Positions 1 to 11,611 of a stretch of 64,000 nucleotides of DNA are shown here, one piece after another; position 1 is the stretch's first letter, and each line of letters starts with the position of its first letter. The notes under the pieces are model-generated. The model did not search any database. It was not told the DNA's origin and saw nothing but the letters and a program-made list of their open reading frames with translations. The stretch lies in NCBI RefSeq assembly GCF_965638725.1, contig NC_134949.1, forward strand, positions 81,374,017 through 81,438,016. The letters run 5' to 3'. The position numbers and the translations under genes were made by a program. This DNA comes from Aptenodytes patagonicus. Taxonomy: Eukaryota; Chordata; Aves; Sphenisciformes; Spheniscidae.

Positions 1-2615
1 TCTGGACACTGGAATGCCACAAACTCCCTGTGCAAAACCACTGTTCTCTACCTAAGCAGCATACTCAACACTGCTATGGCAAAATAACTATTAATGCTGT
101 GATTTCGTCTGTCCGAGCTTCACAGTCTACCACAAGCCAGCCTGAAAAAACAGGTAGTTCACAAGACAGATTCTAAGAACCATCTTTAAGATACTTTGGA
201 AAACAGAACTTCAGAAAGAAAAACACTTAAAAGCCACAGTCCCAGAGGATATGCTTAATGTTTACATTACACACGTTCCCTCAAAAAGTTGAATGTAAAG
301 CGTACTTTGAAAGTCGGAAAAGTGGATGGTGTTCGTGGTGGGGGCAAATATTGGGGGGGGGGGGGGGGGGGGAGAAGAAGAAGAAAGGCACAATTAGATA
401 ATCTTGGTAAATATATGTTTTTTAAAAAGTCTCATCTTCCTCCACTTCAAAATGCAAATATTTGCTTCTAACTATCATTTTTAATGCAGAAACTTTACTG
501 AGTGCAACTATTTTCAGAATATTACTGACTTTTCCATTAGTACAAAATGATTTTTTTTTTTCCAAATATATTCACGCCATAAATTTACTTTATAGCTAAC
601 TGGCTCTGCAGATTCTTTCATTGGCACAAAGAAATTTTTTTTCTTACTTGAGCAGGCAATTGTGAATTCAGGAATGACAATCTCCAAACAAACTCAGTCT
701 TGGAAATCAACAATAGAAGAGTCTTACGCCAAATCATTCATGAGCAGGAGCCTAAGATTAAACTTCTTAATCTGTAATATGACAGGCAGCACTCAAGTCA
801 AGGTTTAAGTATCAAGTAACTACTGTAGATGACCTTCTACTTTATTTCATGAGTGTTCTCTTTAAGCCTATTTAATTTTTCAGGGTCGCTTTCTTTCCTT
901 TTGTCTAGTTTTAAATATAGGACTTCTGCTAGTCTATAAAAGAACTGTCAGGCAGCTTTCCTCAATATGACAAATTTTACTTCTCATTTTCATAAAGTTA
1001 CTTTTAGAGTATCTTAAGAAGTTTCTCTCTCCTCCATCTTTTCATCCTTCCAAAAATACTGATAGCTACTTCAGTCTTAGCTCCAGGACCACAAACTGCT
1101 AAGTATTCAGCCTGGGTCCTGCAAAACGTTCAAGTACATTTTTAATTTTAAATGAGCAGTCCTGTCAAGATCAACAGAGCAGTCACAAGTAGCACATCCT
1201 TATGAGGGTCACCAGACAAAAGTCTGAAGGCTTTAGCCTCTGAAAGACCTATACCCGAACCATGTATTTCTGTAACTCCATTCAGCTTTTAATGGGTCAA
1301 CTTCTGTAAGATTTCAGGCACTTCTTATTTGTAGATCGTTTGGTGTATGTACTGTTAATATTTACACTGGTGAACTCTACAGATAAAATACGCATACACA
1401 CACTTACATATGTCAACAGCCACGTGCATGCATGTGTCAGCAAACAATATAGTCCACCATCTTCACAAAGTCACATCTCTTCAAAATTTTGGCTGAGGTT
1501 ATGTATTTCTAGGGTGCCACATGTCAAATTCTCTAAGGGAGCTTTTAACATGTCATTTATAAGGAGGATGAAGGGAATGGGCAAGATGCTTTGGGAGATT
1601 TTACAAACCATGCAGGTGGGTGGGGGGAAGAGACCCAAACTACACAAATCCACGGTCTGTCTCATGTTGTGTGTTTTGAAGAATCATGGAAGACAACTAA
1701 TACTTTCACAGCCACACATGAGAAATTCAGCTCATAAGATTTCAACTTTAGATTACTAGCAGTTGTTTGCAGAGGGCCAGGCTTCAAAAGGAGAATAGTG
1801 ACAGAGACAAAGAACTTAAATAGGAACCAGAGCTCAAAAATCTTCATCTTCCCACCCTGTTGCACGGGTGGCCCTTTGGCATCTGCAATCCTATTCTCAC
1901 TGAAGAAAATGGGAAGACTTCTGTCTCTGTGTCTGTACAGCCCCTGGATGACCATAAAGTCCACCAAAACTCAAAAATCACTGAGCCTTTCTCCTAGTCA
2001 CTGCTTGGCTCCATTTCAGGTATGTCCTGCTGGACAATTAAAAGCTGGTGCATAGAAATCCTCTACATTCTGACCTGGATTTTCTTTTTTTAACCTTCAC
2101 TAGTTAATTGTCTGTGTGAGACCAGCTGATAGCATACATTTTATATGAAAGGGTATACAGAGAACACAGAACATGCAACAATAGGGCCATGGGCCACAGT
2201 TTATAGGGAATCTGCTCCAGACAGGGCAACTTGGGACTGGGAACCAAGAGCGTCTCTTTATGTTTCACAGTTATCAACAAGACTGCCTTTCAGCTACTTA
2301 CTAACAGTGGGCAAAATGCTCTGCTTACATAAGCTGATGAGATTTCACTCATTTTAATGAGGCTAAAACAAATATATTAATATAAAGAACTCTGTTTAGG
2401 AACTCACAGTATTCCGAGTCTCATTTCTGCCTTGAAATAGAAGAACATTTTTATCTTCTCTAGTTAAGTAACAAATTTCTGTCAAACCTCAAGAACACAT
2501 TGTACTTTCATGCTTTCATAGTATCCATCTCTTTAAATCCAAGTTTGGTTTGTAGCTATAAAACGTTGATTAGGACTATATAATTTATTTAATGCTAAAG
2601 CTTTTAGTGGTTATG
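1..2615 (-). other. LRP6: LRP6 intron 2, distal part seen here
   Basis: This AT-rich sequence lies downstream of the LRP6 exon 2 donor, so it is taken as intron 2 sequence; exon 3 is not in the window. It contains a 20-base G run at 353-372 and no open reading frame that I recognise. The longest frames (for example 1340-1759 plus) have no domain, no homology I know and ordinary non-coding composition. Confidence 0.7.
353..372. repeat. Poly-G run, 20 bases
   Basis: Twenty consecutive G on the plus strand, followed by AGAAGAAGAAG. The length may be uncertain in the assembly, since such tracts are hard to sequence. Confidence 0.9.
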
Positions 2616-2945
2616 AATCATAGAATCAAAGAATCACAGAATGGTTTGGGTTGGAAGGGACCTTAAGATCATCTAGTTCCAACCCTCCTGCCATGGGCAG
2701 GGACATCTTTGATCAGGCTGCTCAAAGCCCCAGCCAACCTGGCCTCGAACACTTCCAATGATAGGGCATCTTCAACTTCTCTGGGCAATGTTCCAGTGCC
2801 TCACCACCCTCAAAGTGAAGAACTTCTTCCTTATATCTAATCTAAACCTACCCTCTTTCAGTTTAAAGCCATTACCCCTTGCCCTATCACTACATGCCCT
2901 TGTAAAAAGTCCCTCTCCAGCTTTCTTGGAGGCCCCCTTCAGGTA

Positions 2946-4579
2946 CTAGAAGGCTGCAATAAGGTCCCCCCAAAGCCTTCTCTTCTCCAGGCTGAACAAC
3001 CCCAACTCTCTCAGCCTTTCTTCATAGGAGAGGTGTTCCAGCCCTTTGACCATTTTTGTGGCCCTCTTCTGGACGTGCTCCAACAGGTCCGTGTCTTTCC
3101 TGTGCTGGGGGCTCCAGAGCTGGACACAGTGCTCCAGGTAGGGTCTCACCAGAGCAGAGCAGAAGGGGAGAATCACCTCCCTCGACCTGCTGGTCACACT
3201 GCTTTTGATGCAGCCCAGGATACAGTTGGCCTTCTGGGCTGCAAGTGCACATTGCCAGGTCATGTTGAGCTTCTCATCAGCCAACACCCCCAAGTCCTTC
3301 TCGGCAGGGCTGCTCTCAATCCATTCTCCACCCAGCCTGTATTTGTGCTTGGGATTGCCCCGACCCATGTGCAAGACCTTGCACTTGGCCTTGTTGAACT
3401 TCATGAGGTTCGCACAGGCCCACCCCTCAAGCCTGTCACGGTCCCTCTGGACGGCATCCCTTCTCTCCAGCGTGTCAACCACACCACACAGCTTGGTGTC
3501 ATGGGCAAACTTGCTGAGGGTGCACTCAATCCCACTGTCCCTGTCGCCAACAAAGATGTTAAACAGTGCCGGTCCCAATAGCAACCCCTGAGGAACACCA
3601 CTCGTCACTGGTCTCCACTTGGACATCGAGACGTTGACCGCAACTCTGAGTGTGACCATCCAGCCAATTCCTTATCCACCGAGTGGTCCATGCATCAAAT
3701 CCATACCTCTCCAATTTAGAGACAAGGATGTTGTACAAAGTATTTGACACTGTCCCACATAAGTCCAGGTAGATGACACCAGTTGCTCTTCCCTTATCCA
3801 CCAATGCTGTAACCCTGTCGTAGAAGGCCACCAAATTTGTCAGGCATGATTTGCCCTTCGTGAAGCCATGTTGGCTTATTTTCCATGTGCCTTAGCATAG
3901 CTTCCAGGAGGATCTGCTCCATGATCTTCCCAGGCACAGAGGTGAGACTGACTGGCCTGTAGTTCCCTGGGTCTTCCTTTTTTCCCTTTTTAAAAATGGG
4001 GGTTATGTTTCCCCTTTTCCAGTCAGTGGGAACTTCACCGGACTGCCGCAACTTCTCAAATACGATGGATAGTGGCTTAGCAACTTCATCCGCCAGTTCC
4101 TTCAGGACCCGTGGATGGATCTCATCAGGTCCCATGGACTTGTGCACCTTCAGGTGTCTTAGATGGTCTCGAACCTGACGTCCTCCCACAGTGGGCGGCT
4201 CTTCATTCTCCCAGTCCCTGCCTTTGCCTTCTGCGGCTTGGGCGGTGAGGCTCGAGCACTTGCCGGTGAAGACTGAGGCAAAAAAGTCATTGAGTACCTC
4301 CACCTTCTCCATATCCCGGGTAACCAGGTCTCCTGTTTCATTGAGAGGGCCCACATTTTCCCTAGTCTTCCTTTTACCTCCAACGTACCTATAGAATCTT
4401 TTCTTGTTGCCTTTGATGTCCCTGGACAGATTTAATTCTATCAGGGCTTTAGTTTTCCTGACCTGATCCCTGGCTGCTTGGACAATTTCTCTGTTTTCCT
4501 CCCAGGCTACCTGTCCTTGCTTCCACCCTCTGTAGGCTTCCTTTTTGTGTTTGAGTTTGTCCAGGAGCTCCTTGTTCAT
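2946..4579 (-). pseudogene. CR1 ORF2 reverse transcriptase, broken
   Basis: Two overlapping minus-strand frames carry the RT. The upstream part (3794-4579) includes [14 protein letters not shown] and [17 protein letters not shown], the conserved fingers region of CR1 RT. The downstream part (2946-3659) includes TSGVPQG, the degenerate catalytic motif FAHD, and the C-terminal [14 protein letters not shown] and [13 protein letters not shown] blocks. Frame changes between them, plus the Asp-to-His change in the catalytic motif, mean it cannot make an active enzyme. It sits in LRP6 intron 2, in the same orientation as LRP6. Confidence 0.9.
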
Positions 4580-4630
4580 CCATGCAGGCCTCCTGGCATT
4601 TTTGCCTGACTTCCTCTCAGTTGGGATGCA

Positions 4631-5342
4631 TCACTCCTGAGCTTGGAGGAGGTGATCCTTGAATATTACCCAGCTTTCTTGGGCCCCTCTTCCCTCCAGG
4701 GCTTTGTCCCATGGCACTCTACCAAGCAGATCCCTGAAGAGGCCGAAGTCTGCTCTCCTGAAGTCCAGGGTAGTGAGCTTGCTGTGCGCCCTCCTTGGTG
4801 CCCTAAGGATCTTGAACTCCACCATTTCATGGTCACTGCAGCTCAGGCTGCCCTCAAGCTTCACATTCCCCACCAGCCCCTCCTTGTTGGTGAGAACAAG
4901 GTCCAGCATAGCACCGCTCCTCATTGGCTCCTCTACTGCTTGGAGAAGGAAGTTATCATCGACGCATTCCAGGAACCTCCCGGATTGCTTATGCCCTGCC
5001 GTATTGTCCCTCCAACAGATGTCGAGGTGGTTGAAGTCTCCCATGAGGACCAGGGCTTGTGAGCATGAGACTGCTCCTATTAGAGGGCCTCATCCACTCT
5101 GTCTTCCTGGTCGGGCAGCCTGTAGCAGACCCCCACTATAATGTCACCTGTCCCTGCCCTCCCTTTAATCCTGACCCATAAGCTCTTGGTCAGCTCCTCA
5201 TCCATCCCCAGGCAGAGCTCCATGCACTCCAGCTGGTCATTGACCTAGAGGGCAACACCCCCTCCTTGTCTCTCCTGCCTGTCCTTCCTAAAGAGCCTGT
5301 ATCCTTCCATTCCAACACTCCAGTCATAGGAACAGCGATCAG
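4631..5342 (-). pseudogene. CR1 ORF2 endonuclease fragment
   Basis: The minus-strand frame at 4631-5044 contains GDFNHLDICWRDN and SCSDHEMVEF, the C-terminal motifs of the APE-type endonuclease of CR1. Further upstream, to about 5342, another frame gives RKDRQERQGGGVAL and KSLWVRIKG, earlier endonuclease blocks. The N-terminal part is missing through 5' truncation, and there are stops between the pieces. Confidence 0.85.
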
Positions 5343-6649
5343 ACCTTTACTAAAGCAAATCTCTGGTTTCACTATTTACTACTTAGCCAAGCCGTTCTGC
5401 GCCTGCCAGCTCAATGATGAGTGCTGGTTTGAACACCACATCCAGCAATCCTTCTCCTCAGTCAAGCGACTACTTTTATGCATGTCTAGAGGCCAACAGA
5501 AATTCTCAGTCAGAACCTCCAGCCATCACTTCTGGCCACAATAAGCACATTATTAAATGCTGGTTAAAATAGCATGTCAGGCTATCGCAATAAAACAACA
5601 AATTGTTTAATCAGGAAAGCACAGTAAAATCAACACACAACCCGCGCTTTATACAGTTAACAGAACATTTCTGTGAGATCTCATGATCAGGTGAAGCACC
5701 AGTTTACCAACATATTCTGGATTGTTACCAACTGCTCAAGATCCATCATATTTCAAGTGTTTACAGTACGAAATAGGTGAGTTTTGTTTTACACATCTGA
5801 AAGCATTCTTCCAGGATCTTCTTATGGTTTGAGACCTACCGGAGCCCACTACTTTATAAACCACATATACCTCTTGAGCAATTTTTTCTCCCCCTTAATT
5901 TTTACCTCAGACTAACCATGCTTATATCTAGATCTAAACATGTACTTCACAGAAACATTTTTTTAATGTACACAAGGAAAATGCATGCTGAAAATAAAAA
6001 ATCAAAATAGCATCTTTTATTTCAGCTTACTCAGAAGTTTGCCAGAGTTTAACCTAAAATTTAGACAATGATATAAGATACAGTTTTATTCTACAACAAA
6101 TAAATGCATTTTTAGTAAAGAACCTTTTCCTTAAGAATTGAAGATATTTCTATGTATCACTACAATACACAGCAAAAGAATCATGCAAGCTTAATTTGCA
6201 AGATAGCTTGCTTTAATTTTAGGATAATTTCTAACAACCTGCTACAGCAGAGATAATGCTTATCCTTTAAATAAGAAAAAAAATTTTCACAGACATAGAT
6301 TTATTTAGGAAAAAAGCTCTCTGACTTAACACTGCTCTTAGTTGCATAATCTCCTATCTTTACCACTTCTTGCTTGAAGTGACAGAGAAAAGTTAATACA
6401 AGTAATACTTTATGCTGAAACACGGAATTAAGATGTAAAACTGAGAAATGACAAGGTTCCCATGAGAAATGAAAATGTAAAGTATGTGTTAAACAACCCT
6501 GGGGAAAGAAAGGAGGCCGGGGGGGGGGGGGGGCGTGGTGCAGAAGAGAGAGACCCAGAATGGATGCTGACTTTAAAAAAAAGGGTGGTGTTAGAAGGAT
6601 TCTAATTAAAGCATTAAGGTCCAGAAAATGTGTTACTATTCTTTGTATT
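5343..6649 (-). other. LRP6: LRP6 intron 2 between CR1 copies 1 and 2
   Basis: AT-rich unique-looking sequence with no gene. The only local feature is a 15-base G run at 6519-6533. Confidence 0.6.
6519..6533. repeat. Poly-G run, 15 bases
   Basis: Fifteen consecutive G on the plus strand, just upstream of CR1 copy 2. Confidence 0.85.
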
Positions 6650-8108
6650 TCATAGAATCATAGAATAGTCTGGGTTGGAAGGAACCTTTAAAGGTCATCT
6701 AGTCCAACCCCCCTGCAATGAGCAGGGACATCTTCAACTAGATCACGTTGCTCAGAGCCCCAGCCAACCTGACCTTGAATGTTTCCAGGGATGGGGCATC
6801 CACCACCTCTCTGGGCAACCTGTGCCAGTGCTTCACCACACTCAGCGTAAAAAATGTCTTCCTTCTATCTAGTCTAAATCTACCCTCTTTTAGTTTAAAG
6901 CCATTCCGCCTCGTCCTGTCGCAACAGGCCCTGCTAAAAAGTTTGTCCCCATCTTTTTTATAAGCCCCCTTTAAGTACTGATAGGCTGCAATAAGGTCCC
7001 CCCAAAGCCTTCTCTTCTCCAGGCTGAACAACCCCAACTCTCTCAGCCTTTCTTCATAGGAGAGGTGTTCCAGCCCTTTGACCATTTTTGTGGCCCTCTT
7101 CTGGACGTGCTCCAACAGGTCCGTGTCTTTCCTGTGCTGGGGGCTCCAGAGCTGGACACAGTGCTCCAGGTAGGGTCTCACCAGAGCAGAGCAGAAGGGG
7201 AGAATCACCTCCCTCGACCTGCTGGTCACACTGCTTTTGATGCAGCCCAGGATACAGTTGGCCTTCTGGGCTGCAAGTGCACATTGCCAGGTCATGTTGA
7301 GCTTCTCATCAGCCAACACCCCCAAGTCCTTCTCGGCAGGGCTGCTCTCAATCCATTCTCCACCCAGCCTGTATTTGTGCTTGGGATTGCCCCGACCCAT
7401 GTGCAAGACCTTGCACTTGGCCTTGTTGAACTTCATGAGGTTCGCACAGGCCCACCCCTCAGGCCTGTCACGGTCCCTCTGGACGGCATCCCTTCTCTCC
7501 AGCGTGTCAACCACACCACACAGCTTGGTGTCATGGGCAAACTTGCTGAGGGTGCACTCAAACCCACTATGTCATTGATGAAGATATTAAACAGTACCGG
7601 TCCCAATATGGGCCCCTGCGGGACGCCACTTGTCACCGATCTCCATCTGGACATTGAGCTGCTGACCACTACCCTCTGGATGCGACCATCCAACTAATTC
7701 CTCACCCACCAGACAGTCCACCCATCAAATCCATACCTCTCCAGTTTAGAGAGAAGGATGTTGTGGTGGACCATGTCAAAGGCCTTACAGAAGTCCAGAT
7801 AGACGACATCTGTAGCCCTTCCCGTGTCCACTGATGTAGTCACGCCATCACAGAAGGCCACTAGGTTGGTCAGGCAGGACTTGCCCTTGGTGAAGCCATG
7901 TCAGCTGACTCAAATCACCTCCCTGTCCTCCATGTGCCTTAGCATAGCTTCTAGAAGGATCTGTTCCATGATCTTCCCAGGCACAGAGGTGAGACTGACT
8001 GGCCTGTAGTTCCCCGGGTCCTCCTTTTTTCCCTTTTTAAAAATGGGGGTTATGCTTCCCCTTTTCCAGTCAGTTTGGAGGAGGTGATCCTTGAATATTA
8101 GCCAATTT
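6650..8108 (-). mobile_element. CR1 LINE copy 2 (5'-truncated, internal deletion)
   Basis: The 3' end lies at 6650 (plus strand CATAGAATCATAGAATAG, then GGGTTGGAAGG). The minus strand encodes the RT C-terminal half in one long frame (6738-7514, 258 residues, ending in the CR1-typical [18 protein letters not shown]). Outside 6983-7560 it differs clearly from copy 1. Relative to copy 1 it lacks the segment equivalent to 4028-4642: at 8074/8075 the RT block TDWKRG is joined directly to the endonuclease-side block IFKDHLLQ. Only about 35 bp of sequence follow before homology stops near 8108. The RT catalytic motif is FAHD, as in copy 1. Confidence 0.93.
6738..7514 (-). pseudogene. CR1 ORF2 reverse transcriptase C-terminal fragment
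   Basis: An open frame of 258 codons covers the RT thumb/connection and C-terminal tail: [50 protein letters not shown], and a final [17 protein letters not shown] block. There is no in-frame upstream continuation through the catalytic motif, and the element is 5'-truncated, so this is a relic rather than a host gene. Confidence 0.9.
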
Positions 8109-11100
8109 CTACTCATCAGTCCAAGGGAAAAAAGTTTTCCACATTTATGGGGGTTTGGGTGGTTGTTTGTTTGGGTTTTTTTGGGGGGGAGAGATGTTTT
8201 TGGGGTTGATTTGTTTTTTAGATTTTAAGGTACAACACAATTAGCATGTTTCAAGTATAATATACAACTAACTAGACACAGACACCACAAATACGTATTA
8301 CATATACATTCTCACCCACACATACGCATTTAAAGCACACAATTTAAAATCTAGAGTATTACTGTGGAACAGCATCACTGGCCCATATGAAGTGACTCTG
8401 CTCCCACAGACAAGGCTCAGGTTTTTCTATTGCTTTCTTTTATTATGAAACACCCACAACTGGGCCACATGTTTTAAAAACAGCCTGGAAGGGGGCATCC
8501 CATACCGAAGAAACAGACAGACCAGAAACTCGACAGAGAGGCTACAGTAATACAACAAACAGTTAAAAGGAGTAATTCTCCAAGCATCAAGCAGAAATCC
8601 AAAGCACTAAATTTTGCTTTGCTCAGCTCATTTTCAGGTCTTTTATACACAGAGCCTGAAACGGTAGAATTGTACCGCCCAACTAACAACCCTGGCACAC
8701 TGACTGTAACGTGAACCATCTCCTCCTGTCCTGGGGTCACTGCACAAGTTCTAGAAACCTTATTTAGATATTTTATTAGGTCACCTCACAATTTATGTCC
8801 CTGGTATGTCCTCCTTTCTTACTAGCTGCACTGTAAAAGCTGCATTTGCTCGATGTTCTCTGTACAATGTATTATCCTGTGACACTTTATCTGACCACTC
8901 TACAGAGAAGACAGTACTGAAATACACTTATTCTCCACAGGGATAGTCTTATTTTTTCCAGGAACGCAGCCAAATAAAGATGGTTCTTCTATAGACTTTT
9001 TTTCTTTGTTAATCAATGCCAAACTTTCATATAGCTGAGTGCTATGATTTTCATTTTTTAAACAAACTTAATCCATCGTTTATTTAAAGAATATTATCGG
9101 TCTGTTTCAAATCATGCTAGCAAGTGGATTTACCAGCTTTCTTCAAGAAATGAGCCATAAATCCATCTTTTTTGTCAACAACATAAATCCAACGATCAAC
9201 TTCCTCCAGAGGAACAAAGGCGACTTTCTGCTCCATTTTCTACAACGCAGATCAAAACCTTTGGTCTAAGGTTTGGACCAAACTTTAAACTCTAAAATGG
9301 ACACATTTCAGTCACTCCCCAAAACACTGGGGGGGAGTGACTGAACTCCCCCAACCAACCAACCCACCCTATCTTGATTTTAAACAAAGAAAACATAAGA
9401 TTTTTTTCCTCCAGCACTCGTCCTTCCATCTGCACACTCCACAAGCCCATGAACAAGCAGACTCATTAATGATAAGGCCAGACACTACCACGCTCCTCTT
9501 ATCCACTGTGACTCAGGCTGAATCTACATTATATGTTTCTGCTGCAAATGCACTTGTCAGGTGCACAATGTGTTGGCCGATACATCACAGCAAGAACTGT
9601 GAGTATAATCTCAGCTTATGGCAGAAAGTGTGTTTTTGACAGTGAAGCTTACTTAGAAAGGGAAGAAGATGGTTGCAGGATGAGCAAAGAAAGTTTAAAC
9701 CACACTGCAATGAGCTGTATTCGCTAAAGGCTAATTTTGCCAATAAATTTCTTCTGGTGCAGATCTGCTTTAACACATGTTGTCTGTAAGGCTCATCATC
9801 ATTTCTGAAAAAATCCCCTCTAAAATATCCTGCCTTGAAATAGTAAAGAGATTACAAACAAAACTTTTCCCTAAGATGAAATATAAAAATAATTTCTTGC
9901 AGCAATTTGCAATTATTAAGCTGAGTCAGCTGCAACAGTTTTAGTGAGCAATTGAAAGCTCTCTCCTACAAGTCTTATTAGATGTCATGGATTCTGAAGT
10001 AATGATTTCCTGACAAACACCACCAAGTTATGTAAGTTATATTTGGGGGGAGAGAAGGATTACTTCTTTTGGTTTGTTTTTTAACTCTGGCCCCTTCCCC
10101 AGAAATACCACGAATGTTCCTTTAAAGCCACTCTGTTCCTTTAACAGCAATGCTACTTTGAAATTCTCAAGCAAGAACGCAGAATGAACAATATATCAGA
10201 TTATAACTCTGCTGTAAATTAGATATGGCCCCTTTGAGTTGCTGTGAATAGTTATTAAAAGTTGTCTTAGGATTATTTTAATTTTTAGAAGTGTGTGAAC
10301 AAACATTTTTAATTAACATCTAGCTAGTAATGCTACCAGAAGTCTAAAATCATGATTTTAAAAATCATTTTCCTTGTGTTCACTCAGCATAAAGCTTCAT
10401 TCAAAATGTTGTTAGTGAAAACTTGTTTGTTCACAATTTATTTTTTTAAATACAACAGGTCTTCATAGTCTAGACTTAGATGCTAAGTTATAATTGCAGG
10501 GACTGAAAATGCAGATAAACAGAACCATGCCCAAAGACTCATCACTAGAGATTATTCACACAGACCAGAAATTACTACCTCAGTTTAAATACTTAGTTCT
10601 AACTTATTAAACAAACACTGCATGCAAATATCTGAAGTATACATTGATACTTTACAGCAAGTTGTATAAAGTTTACTAATTCTTACCACCTTTATCCCTG
10701 CAGCACTGGGGTACGCATTAAGGGACAGGCCAAATCATCCTCTTGAATGTTACCTTAAATTGTCAACAGACTATCGTTTAACATACTATATTCACATGCC
10801 TCACCAGAACAAGTCCAAAACTGAAGACACAAAGTGAAAAAAAGCCAATGAACTTAGTGTTTTGACAAACTCTACAGTGTTTCAAGATGCTACTAGCTTA
10901 CTCACAGGAAAGCTGGCAGAAGGGAAAGCACAGCCCTCAACTGATCCAGTGCAGTCTTGTTTTCTAGCCCAAGCACTGAACGAAGGAGGTAGGGATGAAA
11001 GGCTATTTTCAAACTTGCCTACAGCTAAAAGCATCTACAACTTTAAGATATCTGAGTCTATAAGAAAAATGTTTGTCCTGCACAAATCAATTCTGTGCAC

Positions 11101-11596
11101 TCTAGTTTGATTTCTAACAAGCCATATCTCTCCCATCTCCTTCCACAAAGAGAAAACTAGGTAAAACGCCTGAAAATTAAAGAAAATATATTAGTGAATA
11201 TGTTCCTCTGAGTTCCTGGCAACCTCTGGCAGTAGGGTGAGGATAGACAGTCAATGGCAGTAACATCTAAAACCAGCACAGCAAGATTTACAAGAGAGGT
11301 CACCTCTCCAAGCCTTCACTCTGTTTTAAATATGTGGGTTTCTGGTTACCTTCCTTCACCTCCTCCTTCAGATGAGGCGAAAAGAGAGGAGGAAAAAGAA
11401 ATTAACATTTTGAACTGTGCAATAAAATGACACCTTTACAATTTTAGCATCTGTCCGCATGGAAATATCCTAGCATTGGACTGGAAACCAGCATCACATG
11501 ACCCATACATGACAAATCTCAAACAAACCTTGCAAAGTTTTGTGAAAGAACCTTTCAAAATGAACAGACTGTCAATGAGATTAAAACAAACCAACA

Positions 11597-11611
11597 CCCC
11601 CCCCCCCCCCC
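11597..11611. repeat. Poly-C run, 15 bases
   Basis: Fifteen C on the plus strand, followed by an A/C-rich tract of short CAAA and CACA units. Confidence 0.85.

Larger units (their letters stand above)
2616..5342 (-). mobile_element. CR1 LINE copy 1 (5'-truncated, about 2.7 kb)
   Basis: The element reads on the minus strand. Its 3' end is at 2616, where the plus strand shows the repeated octamer-like CATAGAATC / CACAGAATGG typical of CR1 3' termini. Reading upstream, the minus strand encodes reverse transcriptase (about 2946-4580, in two overlapping frames) and part of the endonuclease (4631-5044, with MGDFNHLDICW and SDHEMVEF motifs), ending near 5342 in the KDRQERQGGGVAL region. The copy is 5'-truncated and dead: there are frameshifts near 3600 and 3800, and the RT catalytic FADD motif reads FAHD (about 3497-3508). 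It has a 578-bp patch nearly identical to CR1 copy 2. The exact 5' end is approximate and I did not identify a target-site duplication. Confidence 0.95.

Noticed and set aside
1340..1759. 139-codon plus frame in LRP6 intron 2.
   Set aside because: No domain or recognisable homology; AT-rich composition like the surrounding intron.
3033..3581. Plus-strand frames across CR1 copies 1 and 2 (also 7065-7697).
   Set aside because: They are antisense to the CR1 RT; their open length comes from the codon pattern of the opposite strand.
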